64,000 nt of DNA from Bradyrhizobium barranii subsp. barranii (GCF_017565645.3 NZ_CP086136.1:9159501-9223500), one strand, 5' to 3'; counted from the stretch's first letter, positions 47,187 through 56,921 are shown. Notes: generated by a model from the sequence alone, not told the origin. Numbers and translations: made by a program.

Positions 47187-48341
47187 GTCGAGAGTTCCGT
47201 ACTGCCAGGATTACGAGGACCTCTTTGTGCTTGGCATGGACGCAGGCTGCGGGCTTTGTGGCGAACTCGCCGGGGATTTGGTGACACGACGTGTCGACGA
47301 GACTCTTATCATGTCGCTGTCCGCGGCGGCCGACGCTTGACCACGTCAGCCGAATTCTTGTCATGCGTGTCCACTGCCAATCGGTGCAATTGTCTACCAC
47401 ACCCACCAACCCTGATCCGTTGTTTGGCAGCGCTGATATGTCCGAAAGTGTGTTTCTTTTCGCCAGCTCTTCGACACTCCACATCACTCTCCATTAACCC
47501 GAATGCGCAACATTCTAGGTCTTTCTTCTTGTTCGGAATGGACCCGCGGCTTGCGGGCGGAACAGTGATCGTTCACCTAGCTCTGCACTCAGCCTGGCCT
47601 TACCTCATCGGCAGCAACAACCGTGCCAGCCGCATCAGTCGGAATTGTCGAGCTAAATCGGCAGCGTAATTTCCACATGGGCGCAGAATGTTCTGATTCT
47701 GACAAACACGGTCCCGCTGACAGAAACCGCATTATGGTCGCCACGCCACCTTGAAAGCAAAAATTCCGACTTCGGTTGCAGGAGGGCAAGAGCCGCAGTC
47801 CTTACGGGCACGCAATCGATCAATTGCAATTCGACACTTGCGGATCGCCGGCCTCCTGGTTAGCCAAAGCTCGCGATCGGCTAGGCCTGCTCCGCGAGCC
47901 GACGGGTCCATCTATGGGAGAACGAGTTGGGCCGATCGAAGTCGCACCCCCGTGGCTTGTTTTGCGACTAACGCTCGGCGCGCCGACGCGATCCATCGCA
48001 TCAGTATTCCCAACAATGGATCTTCATGCCACGCGGCCCGGTCAGAGCCCGATGGCCGCGGCATGATCCGGCGTTAGTATCCCCAGCAGCTTCTTGAAGA
48101 GCTTTTCAAAGTCCTTCACGGGGAGCCGATGCAAGCTAGTCCAGGCAGGCTGCCCCATGCGGCTCAAGCTTACGGTAAGCGGGCCCTCCCCCGGGCTGCT
48201 TCCCCATAACCTTTCATACGGTACTGCCATGAAGCGGAGAGCGACAATGGCCCATCTCGCCAAAACTCTGCTCCGCAATAAACAACAGGCTCGCCGGCAC
48301 AGACGCAATGGCCACGGGCTTTCTTCAAGCAATTGGGTCTG
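47187..48341. other. 1.15 kb without a supported gene
   Basis: Overlapping frames up to 180 codons occur on the plus strand (47130-47669), without family features. A minus-strand frame ending at 48042 has a partly protein-like C-terminus (VKDFEKLFKKLLGILTPDH) but no clear start. Confidence 0.4.
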
Positions 48342-48370
48342 GTCAGCTGTTCGACAGCTAGGCTTTATAG
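48342..48370 (+). promoter_or_regulatory. tts box (TtsI binding site)
   Basis: GTCAGCTGTTCGACAGCT followed by AGGCTTTATAG. Close match to the tts pattern. The next gene starts at 48593, 222 bp downstream, leaving a fairly long leader. Confidence 0.85.
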
Positions 48371-48592
48371 CATAACAGCATCTTTATCCGGACTGGAGCC
48401 CGACTCGAACACAAATATCTGGACGAGAAGCATGAGCTGGATTGCCGGTCAGGGGCCTGCCGCACGCCTCAACACCGGACGTTCGAGAACCAGACCGGTG
48501 CATCTTATACAAACTGCGCCCGTCTCAGTTCCTGCTCCTGATCTGATCAACTTTTGCATGACGATATTGAAGGCCGACAAAAGGAGACCGGA

Positions 48593-49501
48593 ATGGCCCC
48601 ATTTGACAACGTCAACCCATCCGAGGCTCGGATGCATAACCTCGATCCACAACAGGAAGAGACGGCGCAAGCAGACTTTGAGCATCGGCTTGGAGAGGCT
48701 CAGCCAATCCTCGCATCATTAGCTTCACCCGCGGCTGGATCGAACCCGACGGTAACGGACGGCAACAAGAAAGCGCAAGCTATCCCTGAGAACGAACGGT
48801 GCGCGGCTGCATCGTTCGTGAGAACGCGCGGTCAGCTTGCCGCAACGTTGACTTGCGCTAACCTTGCGGAACTCAGAAGAGACATCGAACTCGCTGCGCA
48901 AAGATCAGCACAATGGCCAAGAGCGACTGGATCGTCAGCCTATCGCGTCGACAGTGACCGCGTTTACGACGACGTGTTGGCATCGTCATACACGGAGCTG
49001 CAGCGCTTTCAAAACCACGCCAGCCACTGCAGGCCACATGTGTTGGACCGTCAAAGCGCGATGGCCCATTTGCGTTCCATGGCGGCTTTGCGTTACGAGC
49101 AAGCTCCCTGGAATATCTGGGGAGGCCAACGACTAGATCTGGGCCGCGCAGCGGCAGAGCACATGAGGGGCGATACCAATTCTTCGCCTTTTGTGTCACT
49201 GTCCGAGGACGCCTCACTACTGCTCGTTTCGCCGGACGACGACAAGGAGTTTGGCGCCAAAGTCATCGCGGAAAACGCGAATGAGTTGCACACCTACACG
49301 GTGCCGAGGGTCACAACTTGGACGGCGGAAGACATCGTCAGTATTCTCGAGGATGGAACCGAAAATGATGAACCCGATCTGGCATGGGTGAGTGCTACCC
49401 CAACCGAAGAGCGTGAGGTACTATTTCTGGGTGGGAATCTGGACGACTTTCGGACGGCCAGCGCATCGAATCCGTACAAAAAGTCAGGAGCAAAAGGCTG
49501 A
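48593..49501 (+). CDS. Putative type III effector, ADP-ribosyltransferase-like pattern (paralogue 1)
   Basis: A 302-residue protein starting MAPFDNVNPSEARM, with AAGGAG 7 bp before the ATG and a tts box upstream. The 80 N-terminal residues are polar and probably the export signal. The rest aligns along its length with the protein at 51084: TRGQLAATLTCANLAELRRDI, VYDDVLASSYTELQRFQNH, GDTNSSPFVSLSEDASLLLV, NELHTYTVP, and near the end EEREVLFLGGNLDDFR. S198-P-F-V-S202 and the E273-x-E275 before VLFLGG resemble the Ser motif and ExE motif of the R-S-E class of ADP-ribosyltransferases (cholera-toxin-like). I cannot fix the catalytic Arg, so the enzyme function is a hypothesis. Confidence 0.75.
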   Translation: MAPFDNVNPSEARMHNLDPQQEETAQADFEHRLGEAQPILASLASPAAGSNPTVTDGNKKAQAIPENERCAAASFVRTRGQLAATLTCANLAELRRDIELAAQRSAQWPRATGSSAYRVDSDRVYDDVLASSYTELQRFQNHASHCRPHVLDRQSAMAHLRSMAALRYEQAPWNIWGGQRLDLGRAAAEHMRGDTNSSPFVSLSEDASLLLVSPDDDKEFGAKVIAENANELHTYTVPRVTTWTAEDIVSILEDGTENDEPDLAWVSATPTEEREVLFLGGNLDDFRTASASNPYKKSGAKG

Positions 49502-49963
49502 TGACGCAGGCTCCGGAAAGGGTGATTTGCCTTTTCCGATGCTTGGAAAAGTCGAAAACAGCGTTCATGCTATAATCCTCCGGTCCGTCTGCCCGGCGAG
49601 GGGGAGCGTCAACAACGCCGGCCCTGGCTGGATCCGCTTAAATATGATGTTCTCACGAGGGCCGCGGGCAGCGCGCGGACGTAGCGAGATCATCTGGACG
49701 TTCAACCGAGAGGTATTGGCTCAGCCCCATACGACGACTGCATGAGCCGCCGATCTTCCACCTCAAAGATCGAATGGAGATCGGCGACATTCATGAGTTA
49801 GCTGAGCAACAAGTTCAGGCAACTTGATCCTTCCCTGACGAAAAGACGGCTAGAAAGAGTCTGGCAGTCCTGACGATCGAAAAGATCCGTATCATGCCCG
49901 GCGAAGCTGTCCACACGATGGAGGATCAAGTCTACGAAGCGCCCGTCTGCTCTGTGCTCTTCG
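49502..49963. other. Intergenic region
   Basis: About 460 bp between two converging genes. Nothing recognised. Confidence 0.4.
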
Positions 49964-50398
49964 TTACCAGATGAACTTTGCGCCATCCGGCACTTCGCAG
50001 ATGAATTCGCCTTGATTCGCGAGTTCGGTGGTCCCGACGACAAGTTTGGAGGCTCGCACCGTCAGCTTGCCTTCGCGGCTAAGGCTATGGCGGATGTACT
50101 CGGTCACGGCATGTCCGGAGCTGTCGACCGTTTGATGAGCATTGGCGAAGCTGATGCCGCTCTGGCTGGTCACCCTGAAGGCATTGATGACCAGACCGGC
50201 CTGCGTCGCCGACGCAGGTTTGCCACCATCCGCGTTGGTACAGTGGGTCATATCGAGGATGAGCTTCACATTCTTCCCCGCTTGGAGGGCTCTGAGTACT
50301 TCAGTGTATTTCGGCGAGGGGTCGTCGGCTCTTGCCGGCGCGCTCGCGGCCGAAAGCAAGGACAACAGGATCGTTAGTCCTCGGCCAGTAACCTTCAT
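49964..50398 (-). CDS. virK: VirK-family protein
   Basis: A 144-residue exported protein from the ATG at 50398 (MKVTGRGLTILLSLLSAAS), preceded by AGGGAGAAG. The signal peptide ends after APARA. The mature part (TEVLRALQAGKNVKLILDMT, HCTNADGGK, HSLSREGKLTVRASKL, EFICEVPDGAKFIW) fits the VirK family first described next to the Agrobacterium vir genes and found in rhizobial symbiotic regions. It probably works in the periplasm; its biochemical role is not known. It lies between the two paralogous effectors but on the other strand. Two Cys (in HCTNADGG and FICEVP) could form a disulfide. Confidence 0.85.
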   Translation of the reverse strand: MKVTGRGLTILLSLLSAASAPARADDPSPKYTEVLRALQAGKNVKLILDMTHCTNADGGKPASATQAGLVINAFRVTSQSGISFANAHQTVDSSGHAVTEYIRHSLSREGKLTVRASKLVVGTTELANQGEFICEVPDGAKFIW

Positions 50399-51015
50399 AT
50401 GCTCTTCTCCCTCGATAAGTACCGCCGATTGCGGCCTCCAAGTCGTGATGCTCGCGATGCGTTTGGCTGATTCCAGACAACAAGCGCGCTCGTACAAAGC
50501 AGCCTGTCGCAACGACGCGCAAGACGTTGTAATGGCTATTCCGACATCACAACCTCGTATGTTAGGTTTGCGGAAGTGGCTTAGCTTCCCGCGCGTCGAC
50601 TAGACCGGCTTGATCCAGCGTCGTCCGCTTGGAAACAGCAAACCAAACCGGTTGCGCTGGTCCGCCACAGGCCTCTCGAGCGAGAGAATGTAGTTCTCGC
50701 CTCTGCATAAGTAGACGATCTACGAACGCGCCTTTCGCCACCTCAAGCACCGGCTCGTCCATCTTGCTGTGCACGGGCTGTCTGCCTTAGATCACGCGTC
50801 CACAATGAAGTGGTGGGCGCGTCCTGGCGTGCCGATCCGAACAATCTCAGGCATCCAATAGCAGCCCAATCGAACACCAATGCCAGGAGGCAAACGGCAG
50901 CACCGATTTTGATCCGACGCTTCACGCGACTTCCTTCCGGCTGGCTGTTCGCCATGCTGACTGACTCAATTCGACTCCGTCAAGAGCTGAAACTAAATGG
51001 CGCCCTCTCTGGTCT
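50399..51015. other. Intergenic region with a possible small membrane frame
   Basis: On the minus strand, 50743-50955 could encode a 70-residue protein with one membrane helix (IGAAVCLLALVFDWAAIGCL). No good ribosome binding site is visible, so it is not listed as a gene. Confidence 0.35.
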
Positions 51016-51044
51016 GTCAGCTTCTCGAAAGCTGCGCCTGCAAC
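51016..51044 (+). promoter_or_regulatory. tts box (TtsI binding site)
   Basis: GTCAGCTTCTCGAAAGCT followed by GCGCCTGCAAC: the best match to the consensus core in the window. The effector ATG at 51084 is 39 bp after its end. Confidence 0.88.
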
Positions 51045-51083
51045 AATCTAGGCTGGCATCCGGCACTTCGAAGGGAGAGAGAT

Positions 51084-52064
51084 ATGAACGTTGATCCACG
51101 AAATGCTGTGGACACTCCCTTTGAGGTTCACAACGTGGTACAGCAGGCGCGCCGCGTCCATGGACAACAGGATGAGCTTGGCGCCGAGAGCAGCGCAACG
51201 GCACACAATTCCGAAGATCAAGCAAGCTTCGAGCAGCAGCTGAATGACTTGGATCTAGACGACCTCGATTCGGCCTACCCGACGCCGCCTTCACTCTGCT
51301 TAGCGGCAAATTCCGCGACTGCCACGTCCTCGTCTGCGCCAGGCGAGGCCGCCTCGGAACCCGGTAGCTGCCCAGCCCCATCATTTGTCAGTGCCCGCGC
51401 TCAGCTTGCAGCAACACTGACAGGTGCCAATCTTGAAGTGCTTCGCAATGAGATCGACCTTGCCGTGCAGCAGGCGGCGCGCTGGTCACCGGCGAGCGCA
51501 CCTAGCATTGACCGAGACGGCGTATTTGACGACGTCGTGAGGTCGTCTTATGTCACACTGCGGCGTTTTCAGAATCAGAATAGTGACTGCAAGCCGCATA
51601 CGGACGAAAACACAAGCGCCATATTGCATGTTCGCAACACGGCTCGGGATCATTCTTCCATTGGAGATCATCCAGAGCGGTATCCTATTGACCGGGCGCG
51701 CCAAGCTGGCTGGCATATGCGCGGCAAGACAACAACATCACCCTTCGTATCGTTGGTCGAAGATCCGGCGAAACTCGCCGTTTCTCGCGATCATTGGGCG
51801 AGGGCGATCGCCAACAATGCGAACGCACTGCACACCTACACTGTTCCGAAGCACAGTGTCTGGACGCCAGACGACGTGATGAGCAGCATTGCGCTCAGAA
51901 TGAATGCTGAAGACTACGACAACATCGATGCGGACGTCGATTTGATGTGCTCACTTGGCAGAACGCCAACGAAAGAGACCGAGCGCCTGTTCTTGGGCGG
52001 AAACTTGGAAAGCTACCGCACCGGCAGAGAAGAAAATCCCTATAAGCGCGAGAGCAATGAGTAG
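51084..52064 (+). CDS. Putative type III effector, ADP-ribosyltransferase-like pattern (paralogue 2)
   Basis: A 326-residue protein starting MNVDPRNAVDTPF, with AAGGGAGAGA before the ATG and a tts box just upstream. Residues about 1-105 are polar, acidic and Ser/Ala-rich. The remainder is the same domain as in the protein at 48593: ARAQLAATLTGANLEVLRNEI, VFDDVVRSSYVTLRRFQNQ, MRGKTTTSPFVSLVEDP, NALHTYTVPKHSVW, and KETERLFLGGNLESYR. S219-P-F-V-S223 and E298-x-E300 are kept relative to the paralogue (S198-S202, E273-E275), which supports their being active-site residues of an ADP-ribosyltransferase-like fold. The catalytic Arg/His is not located. The two genes lie 2.5 kb apart and probably arose by duplication. 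Confidence 0.78.
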   Translation: MNVDPRNAVDTPFEVHNVVQQARRVHGQQDELGAESSATAHNSEDQASFEQQLNDLDLDDLDSAYPTPPSLCLAANSATATSSSAPGEAASEPGSCPAPSFVSARAQLAATLTGANLEVLRNEIDLAVQQAARWSPASAPSIDRDGVFDDVVRSSYVTLRRFQNQNSDCKPHTDENTSAILHVRNTARDHSSIGDHPERYPIDRARQAGWHMRGKTTTSPFVSLVEDPAKLAVSRDHWARAIANNANALHTYTVPKHSVWTPDDVMSSIALRMNAEDYDNIDADVDLMCSLGRTPTKETERLFLGGNLESYRTGREENPYKRESNE

Positions 52065-52512
52065 ATGGTCTCTCGGCCAAACCGTTGGGCTGGTTCGTTG
52101 GTTTTCAAGCACCCAAACTCCCAAAAGAAAGACCTTGAAGCGGCGTACCAACTCCGCACACGCAGAACAGCTTAAGCTTATGCGGCGACCGGCGGCCCGA
52201 TCAACTCGCCGGTCGAGCGGCAGAGCGGTTCGGTCTCCGACAAGATGCACTTCCGGCGACGCGAGGATGTCGGACAATCCTCCTCCTGTGCGCGCTCGTT
52301 GGAGCATCCCGGCGCCTTGGACATTGTGAGTTCGAACGACATACGAGCTCACGGCTGGCTGGCGGCTTTGGTGGAGTTACGCCGCTGAACGCGCTGCGTC
52401 CCTCTCTGTACTCGGTCTGAAATTGGCCGCGCGGTCAAGCAACAGGTGTTTCGGCCGCGATCGCATCGGGCATTCGCTCCCCGCGATAAGCCGCGCTGTT
52501 ACAAGACAGCCG
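52065..52512. other. Intergenic region
   Basis: About 450 bp between the effector and the nod box. Nothing recognised. Confidence 0.4.
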
Positions 52513-52559
52513 ATCCGTCACCTGGATGCGTTCCATCAAAACAATCGATTTTGCGGAGC
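52513..52559 (+). promoter_or_regulatory. nod box (NodD binding site)
   Basis: ATCCGTCACCTGGATG, then six bases, then ATCAAAACAATCGATTTT. Against the 47 bp consensus the blocks ATCCAY-N4-YRGATG-N4-YN-ATC-N-AAACAATCRATTTT fit with correct spacing and one mismatch (G for A in ATCCA); only the last block (ACCAATCY) is degenerate. It faces ttsI, which begins 1.5 kb downstream, in keeping with flavonoid/NodD control of ttsI in rhizobia. Confidence 0.88.
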
Positions 52560-54077
52560 GCGCCTAAGAGGCTCATAGTCGATCGCAATATAAGGAGGCC
52601 GCATTCAAGATGACGTCTGGCAATCGATTCTCTCCTCAATCCCTTGCCGAACAACTTGGCTCGAGCGATCGACAGTCTTCACCTCGAACGTTGCTACCTG
52701 TTCATCAAGTGGACGTCCACCTCTCGCCACGGTCTCCCCGCTAAATTGACACGCATGAGGCGGATCGGATCGCCCCGCTCCTGGTGTCATGGCTTACCCC
52801 GCTTGCCAAGAGCACCTGCCTCTTCTGCACTCAATAGCGCTTCTGCGAGACGTTTAATTGGACGGACGAATGCTCACGGCTTTGTACACAGCGAGACGGA
52901 CCGCCGCGCGCAGTTCGACGGCATGGTCGAACTGTGTCGCCGTTGCCTCACAACGATTCCAAACTGAAGGCACCCCGACAAAGAGCATTCAATTGCACTT
53001 GAATCTCACCTCGCGTCAGATTGTAGGATTTCCGACAGTCTCGCGACACAGTCCGCTCGTGTGAACTCTTCCTGACGGGTACCAACAATTGCGAACGTCT
53101 CAAAAACTCAATGCTCGGCCGATTCGGTTGATCACACTACCCAACTCCTCCTTTTTAGAGCTTGCATCGTTCATCTGCTCTGTGAGGGCTGGGCGAAGCG
53201 CCGTCTTCGCAGGCAGACCTGGATCCAGCGCGCGAGAACAACGCGGGCAGTCGTTGTTTCGCCTATGCCGACGAAAGGCAGAGTTCCTGAGCCGTGCACC
53301 CGATCCGACGACATGGAGCCGGCGTCGCCGCCTCAGACAAGGCACGACAGCAATGCCGCACGTAATTTGTCCTTCATTGGCAGCACTAGCTCAGTTGGGA
53401 CGGAGAACGCCTCGGAAGCGACCGAGCATTGGAACGGTTGACATCTTACTTGGATAACGCCGGCAAACGAGAGGACGTCTGTCCCGAAGGACGCGTTGAT
53501 CGTTTCGTCGCATCTCGGCCTTTTACGCCCCATTGGCCGGCACATAGCGCGCGAAGTGTCTTTAGCGCGGAACACTTGCAATGCCGCGACTTGACGGCAC
53601 TACGGCCAACAGCCTCGCAAGACTGACCGCGGATCAAGACGAACTGGGAAGTATTCAATGTCGGTTTCGCAAGCCTGTTCGACGACAAATACAGCTGATC
53701 TCGCCCGTGCCTTGCTTTCGCTGGGGCAGTCTCGCGCGATCACTACCGCTAGCATTCGCGCAGCGCATGCAGGCATTGCTATGTGCCGCCCACAGATGCA
53801 TCAGTGCGCCGCCAGGGCTCTCAACCCCGTAAGTCATCGCAGAGCTCTTGCCAACATAACGGATATGTTGAGCTGCGCCGCCCGCCCAGGCGACCCGCCG
53901 CGAGCCGTCACATATCCGATGTCAATGGATGCGCATGCATCGGTCGCCTGCCAACAAGCTCTTGCGGGTCGTCTACGGCTTTTCGAATTCATGCCAGACC
54001 GGCAGCATCCAGTCGCCGGATCTCTTGGTCAACCCTAACACGCTCAAGTCTTGCCGAGGACGGACGAGAGGCGATGG
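52560..54077 (+). other. Long leader region between nod box and ttsI
   Basis: 1.5 kb without a confident gene. A 126-codon plus-strand frame (53658-54038, MSVSQACSTTNTADLARALL) has a GGAAG about 9 bp before its ATG and is coherent, so a small gene co-transcribed with ttsI is possible but unrecognised. A tRNA-D-arm-like string at 53383-53400 is not a full tRNA. Confidence 0.4.
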
Positions 54078-54767
54078 ATGCGAATTCTCCTGGTTGATCA
54101 TCATGCGGACTTTGGCCGCGCTGTGAAGGCAACGCTCGTGAATTGCGGGTTCGCGGTGGACGTGACGCCCACGCTGGATGAGGCGTCAGCCGCGCTGGAT
54201 TGCGCAAACTACCACCTCGTACTGCTGGAGTCCGTCTTGCCGGATGGGGATAGTTTGGACTGGTTGAAGCAGTTGCGGCGCGAAGGACGATCAATGCCGG
54301 CAATGATGATGAGCAGTCTCAATGATCTCAGCCGCCGGATCGCGACCTTCAATGCGGGAGCGGATGATTTCCTGCCCAAGCCTGTGTCGATCGACGAACT
54401 CATCGCTCGCATGCGGGCCATTTTGCGAAGGTCAACGCAAATGACGGCGCCGGTCGTGACATTCGGGAATCTGCATTTCGATCCGATCGCCAGACAAGTC
54501 TCGGTGGGTGGCCGGATCCTGAGGATTGCTCGGCGTGAGGTGTGCATTCTCGAGCATCTGCTCAATCGCGCCGGCCGCACTGTGCCGCGCGCTTCGCTGG
54601 AAGATAGCTTGTACGCGTTCGATGACGAGGTTTCGACCAATGCGCTGGAAGTCGGGATTTATCGCTTACGCGCGCATTTGAACCAGGCGGGTGCGACGCT
54701 CAGAATCAAGACCGCGCGCGGCGTCGGTTACACTCTTGAACTCGTTGGCACAGCATCGGCTGCCTAG
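54078..54767 (+). CDS. ttsI: TtsI, response regulator of type III secretion genes
   Basis: A 229-residue OmpR/PhoB-type regulator. The start MRILLVDHHADFG at 54078 gives the normal receiver opening. The receiver (1-120) has Glu at position 51 (LVLLESVLPDGD), where response regulators carry the phosphorylated Asp; this replacement is a known trait of rhizobial TtsI, which is thought to act without phosphorylation. The C-terminal winged helix (about 125-225) includes ILRIARREVCILEHLLNRAG and VGIYRLRAHLNQAGATLRIKTARGVGYTL. TtsI binds the tts boxes seen through this window. It follows a nod box by 1.5 kb and starts an apparent operon with the secretin gene 26 bp downstream. Confidence 0.95.
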   Translation: MRILLVDHHADFGRAVKATLVNCGFAVDVTPTLDEASAALDCANYHLVLLESVLPDGDSLDWLKQLRREGRSMPAMMMSSLNDLSRRIATFNAGADDFLPKPVSIDELIARMRAILRRSTQMTAPVVTFGNLHFDPIARQVSVGGRILRIARREVCILEHLLNRAGRTVPRASLEDSLYAFDDEVSTNALEVGIYRLRAHLNQAGATLRIKTARGVGYTLELVGTASAA

Positions 54768-54793
54768 CAGCGTCACTTAAAGGCAACAATCGC

Positions 54794-56248
54794 TTGAAGG
54801 TCCTTAATAATGCCGCCGGCGCTACCCAGCCGCCTGCGATCACCAACCCACAACGCTCTGCCGCTCTCAATCGTCTCTGCTACCTCCTATGCGGATTTGC
54901 TTTGCTGTTTCCGCTTGCGGCCTCAGCCGAGACCAAGCGGGACGGCAAAGGAGAGATGCCACGTGCGGCACCCGGCAGCACCACGGGCACGCTCAATATT
55001 ACCTCGTCACAGGGAAAGACGGTGCATTTGAGCGCACCGGCGGCGACCATTTTTGTCGCCGACCCTGCAATTGCCGATTATCAAGCTCCGTCGAGCAGTA
55101 CAATTTTCGTGTTCGGCAAAAAGTCCGGGCGGACGAGCCTGTTCGCCCTCAACGAAAACGGCGAGGCTCTTGCCGAGCTGCGTATTGTCGTAACCCAACC
55201 ACTCGAGGATCTACGGGCCGCGCTCAAGGCCGAGGTCGGCGACTATCCAATTCAGGTCAGCTATACCCCGCGCGGGGCGATCCTTAGCGGTATAGCGCCC
55301 AATGCCGATGTCGTTGAGGCTGCGAGGAAGGTCACTGAGCAATTTGTTGGCGCGGGCGCCCCGGTCGTCAACAAGATCCAGGTCGCCGGCTCACTGCAGG
55401 TAAATCTCAGCGTGCGCGTAGCAGAAGTCTCCCGCACCGCCGTCAAGGATCTCAACATCAACTTCACCGCCTCGGGCCCAAACGGCGCTTTCCTTGCCAC
55501 CGGCAAACCGGGAGGGTCCGGCAGGGCTGGCGGCGGCGGCACGATTGGGATCGGGTTTAGCACCGGCAATATCAACCTCAGCGCTGTTCTCGACGCTCTC
55601 GCCAGTGAGCACCTCGCCTCAATCCTGGCTGAGCCGAACCTGACGGCAATGTCCGGCGAAGCCGCAAGCTTCCTCGCCGGCGGCGAGTTTCCGATCCCAG
55701 TCATGCAGGACAACAGGCAGGTTTCGGTCCAATTCCGGCAGTTCGGCGTGAGCTTGGAATTCGTCCCGACAGTGCTCAGCAACAACCAGATCATTGTCCG
55801 TGTGAAGCCCGAAGTCAGCGAACTATCGACCGAAGGCGAAGTCAAGATCAATGGTATGGCGGTTCCTGCCCTCTCGACGCGGCGGGCGAGCACCGTGGTC
55901 GAGCTCGCCAGCGGCCAGAGCTTTGCAATCGGCGGCCTCATCAGGCGCAACTTCAACACTGATATCGGCGAGTTTCCCTGGCTCGGCGACGTACCGATCC
56001 TTGGTGCGCTTTTTCGCTCTTCATCGTTTCAAAAACGCGAAACCGAGCTAGTTATCGTTGTTACACCTTACATCGTACGGCCGGGATCAAATCCAAGCCA
56101 GATAAGTATTCCGACCAACCGCATCGCACCGCCATCAGATGCAGGCCGCATCTTGACGAACACGGTGGCACGGCCGCCTCAAGGCCGCGATGCGCCGCGC
56201 GCGAGCGCACCGGGACTGACGGGCAACGCCGGCTTTATCATCGAATGA
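54794..56248 (+). CDS. rhcC2: Secretin RhcC2 (CpaC-like outer-membrane channel)
   Basis: A 484-residue secretin starting with TTG. Signal peptide: LNRLCYLLCGFALLFPLAASA. Residues about 65-140 form the pilus-type N-terminal domain (GKTVHLSAPAATIFVADPAI, VFGKKSGRTSLFALNENGEA), followed by a BON-like part and the secretin core at about 200-430, with AEPNLTAMSGEAASFLAGGEFPIP and the ending LVIVVTPYIVRP. Rhizobial type III secretins are split, and the C-terminal component RhcC2 lies beside ttsI; this position and the CpaC-like sequence fit. It would form the channel in the outer membrane, with RhcC1 encoded elsewhere. It resembles Tad-pilus CpaC more than classical SctC. Confidence 0.9.
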   Translation: MKVLNNAAGATQPPAITNPQRSAALNRLCYLLCGFALLFPLAASAETKRDGKGEMPRAAPGSTTGTLNITSSQGKTVHLSAPAATIFVADPAIADYQAPSSSTIFVFGKKSGRTSLFALNENGEALAELRIVVTQPLEDLRAALKAEVGDYPIQVSYTPRGAILSGIAPNADVVEAARKVTEQFVGAGAPVVNKIQVAGSLQVNLSVRVAEVSRTAVKDLNINFTASGPNGAFLATGKPGGSGRAGGGGTIGIGFSTGNINLSAVLDALASEHLASILAEPNLTAMSGEAASFLAGGEFPIPVMQDNRQVSVQFRQFGVSLEFVPTVLSNNQIIVRVKPEVSELSTEGEVKINGMAVPALSTRRASTVVELASGQSFAIGGLIRRNFNTDIGEFPWLGDVPILGALFRSSSFQKRETELVIVVTPYIVRPGSNPSQISIPTNRIAPPSDAGRILTNTVARPPQGRDAPRASAPGLTGNAGFIIE

Positions 56249-56258
56249 GGATCGACAT

Positions 56259-56921
56259 ATGAACATGCGATATTTGTCCCATTCGATTGTCCTTGCCGCA
56301 ATATTGGGGGGCTGCGCAAATACTGCGTCGATCCATCCCAATCCTGCCGAACAAGGAGTCCAGGTCGAACAGAAAAAGCGTGTCTTGCTTCTGCAGAGCC
56401 TCCATGCCCTCGAAAAGCTTCAGCTGCGTAATTTTATCGCCGACGCAAGTGGTGGCCGGCGGGATGCGCTCCATGTGGATGTCAGCGGCTCCCATAAGCT
56501 CATTGCGCAGGTGGCGCACGAAGCACGCGCCATGGGGGTTGTTCCCTCTAACATCCGGCTGTCCGCTTCTCCCCTCAATTTATCGGGCCGTTCCGCCGTC
56601 AGGATCGAGGCGATTACGTTTGAAGCGCATCTTCCGAACTGTCCGTCGCTTTTGATCGCAGGACCAGCAGTGGACGACAATTCGTTCGAACCGACTCTTG
56701 GTTGCTCGACCAAAAACAACCTGGGAGTGATGGTGAACGATCCGCTCGACCTGGTTGATAATCGGTCTGTCAGCACGGTAAATGGCGATCGCGCCGCCGC
56801 TCCTCTTGCTAGTCACTCTACTCTCGCAGCGCGCAACAAGGGCAACGGAGAAGATGGAGCAAGCACGACAGCGCCGGACGCAGCGGGACCAACAACACAG
56901 AATGTGCAGCCGCTCCGATAG
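56259..56921 (+). CDS. CpaD-like lipoprotein (y4xK type)
   Basis: A 220-residue lipoprotein 10 bp after the secretin gene. The lipobox is LGGC at residues 15-18 (SIVLAAILGGCANTAS). The sequence matches the Tad-pilus CpaD family: VSGSHKLIAQVAHEARAMGV, and the signature LGCSTKNNLGVMVNDPLDLV. A gene of this kind follows the secretin gene beside ttsI in rhizobial type III clusters (y4xK in strain NGR234). It is probably anchored to the outer membrane and helps place or stabilise the secretin. The C-terminal 50 residues are polar and of low complexity. Confidence 0.87.
   Translation: MNMRYLSHSIVLAAILGGCANTASIHPNPAEQGVQVEQKKRVLLLQSLHALEKLQLRNFIADASGGRRDALHVDVSGSHKLIAQVAHEARAMGVVPSNIRLSASPLNLSGRSAVRIEAITFEAHLPNCPSLLIAGPAVDDNSFEPTLGCSTKNNLGVMVNDPLDLVDNRSVSTVNGDRAAAPLASHSTLAARNKGNGEDGASTTAPDAAGPTTQNVQPLR

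Noticed and set aside
47681..47720. Minus-strand GTCAG motifs as a tts box for the pentapeptide gene
   Set aside because: The second half (TCGAAAGCT) is missing and the distance to the gene is about 500 bp.
49964..50512. 182-codon version of the VirK gene
   Set aside because: The inner ATG at 50398 has a good ribosome binding site and opens directly with the signal peptide.
53383..53400. tRNA-like string TAGCTCAGTTGGGA
   Set aside because: Resembles a tRNA D arm, but no anticodon arm, T arm or acceptor pairing follows.
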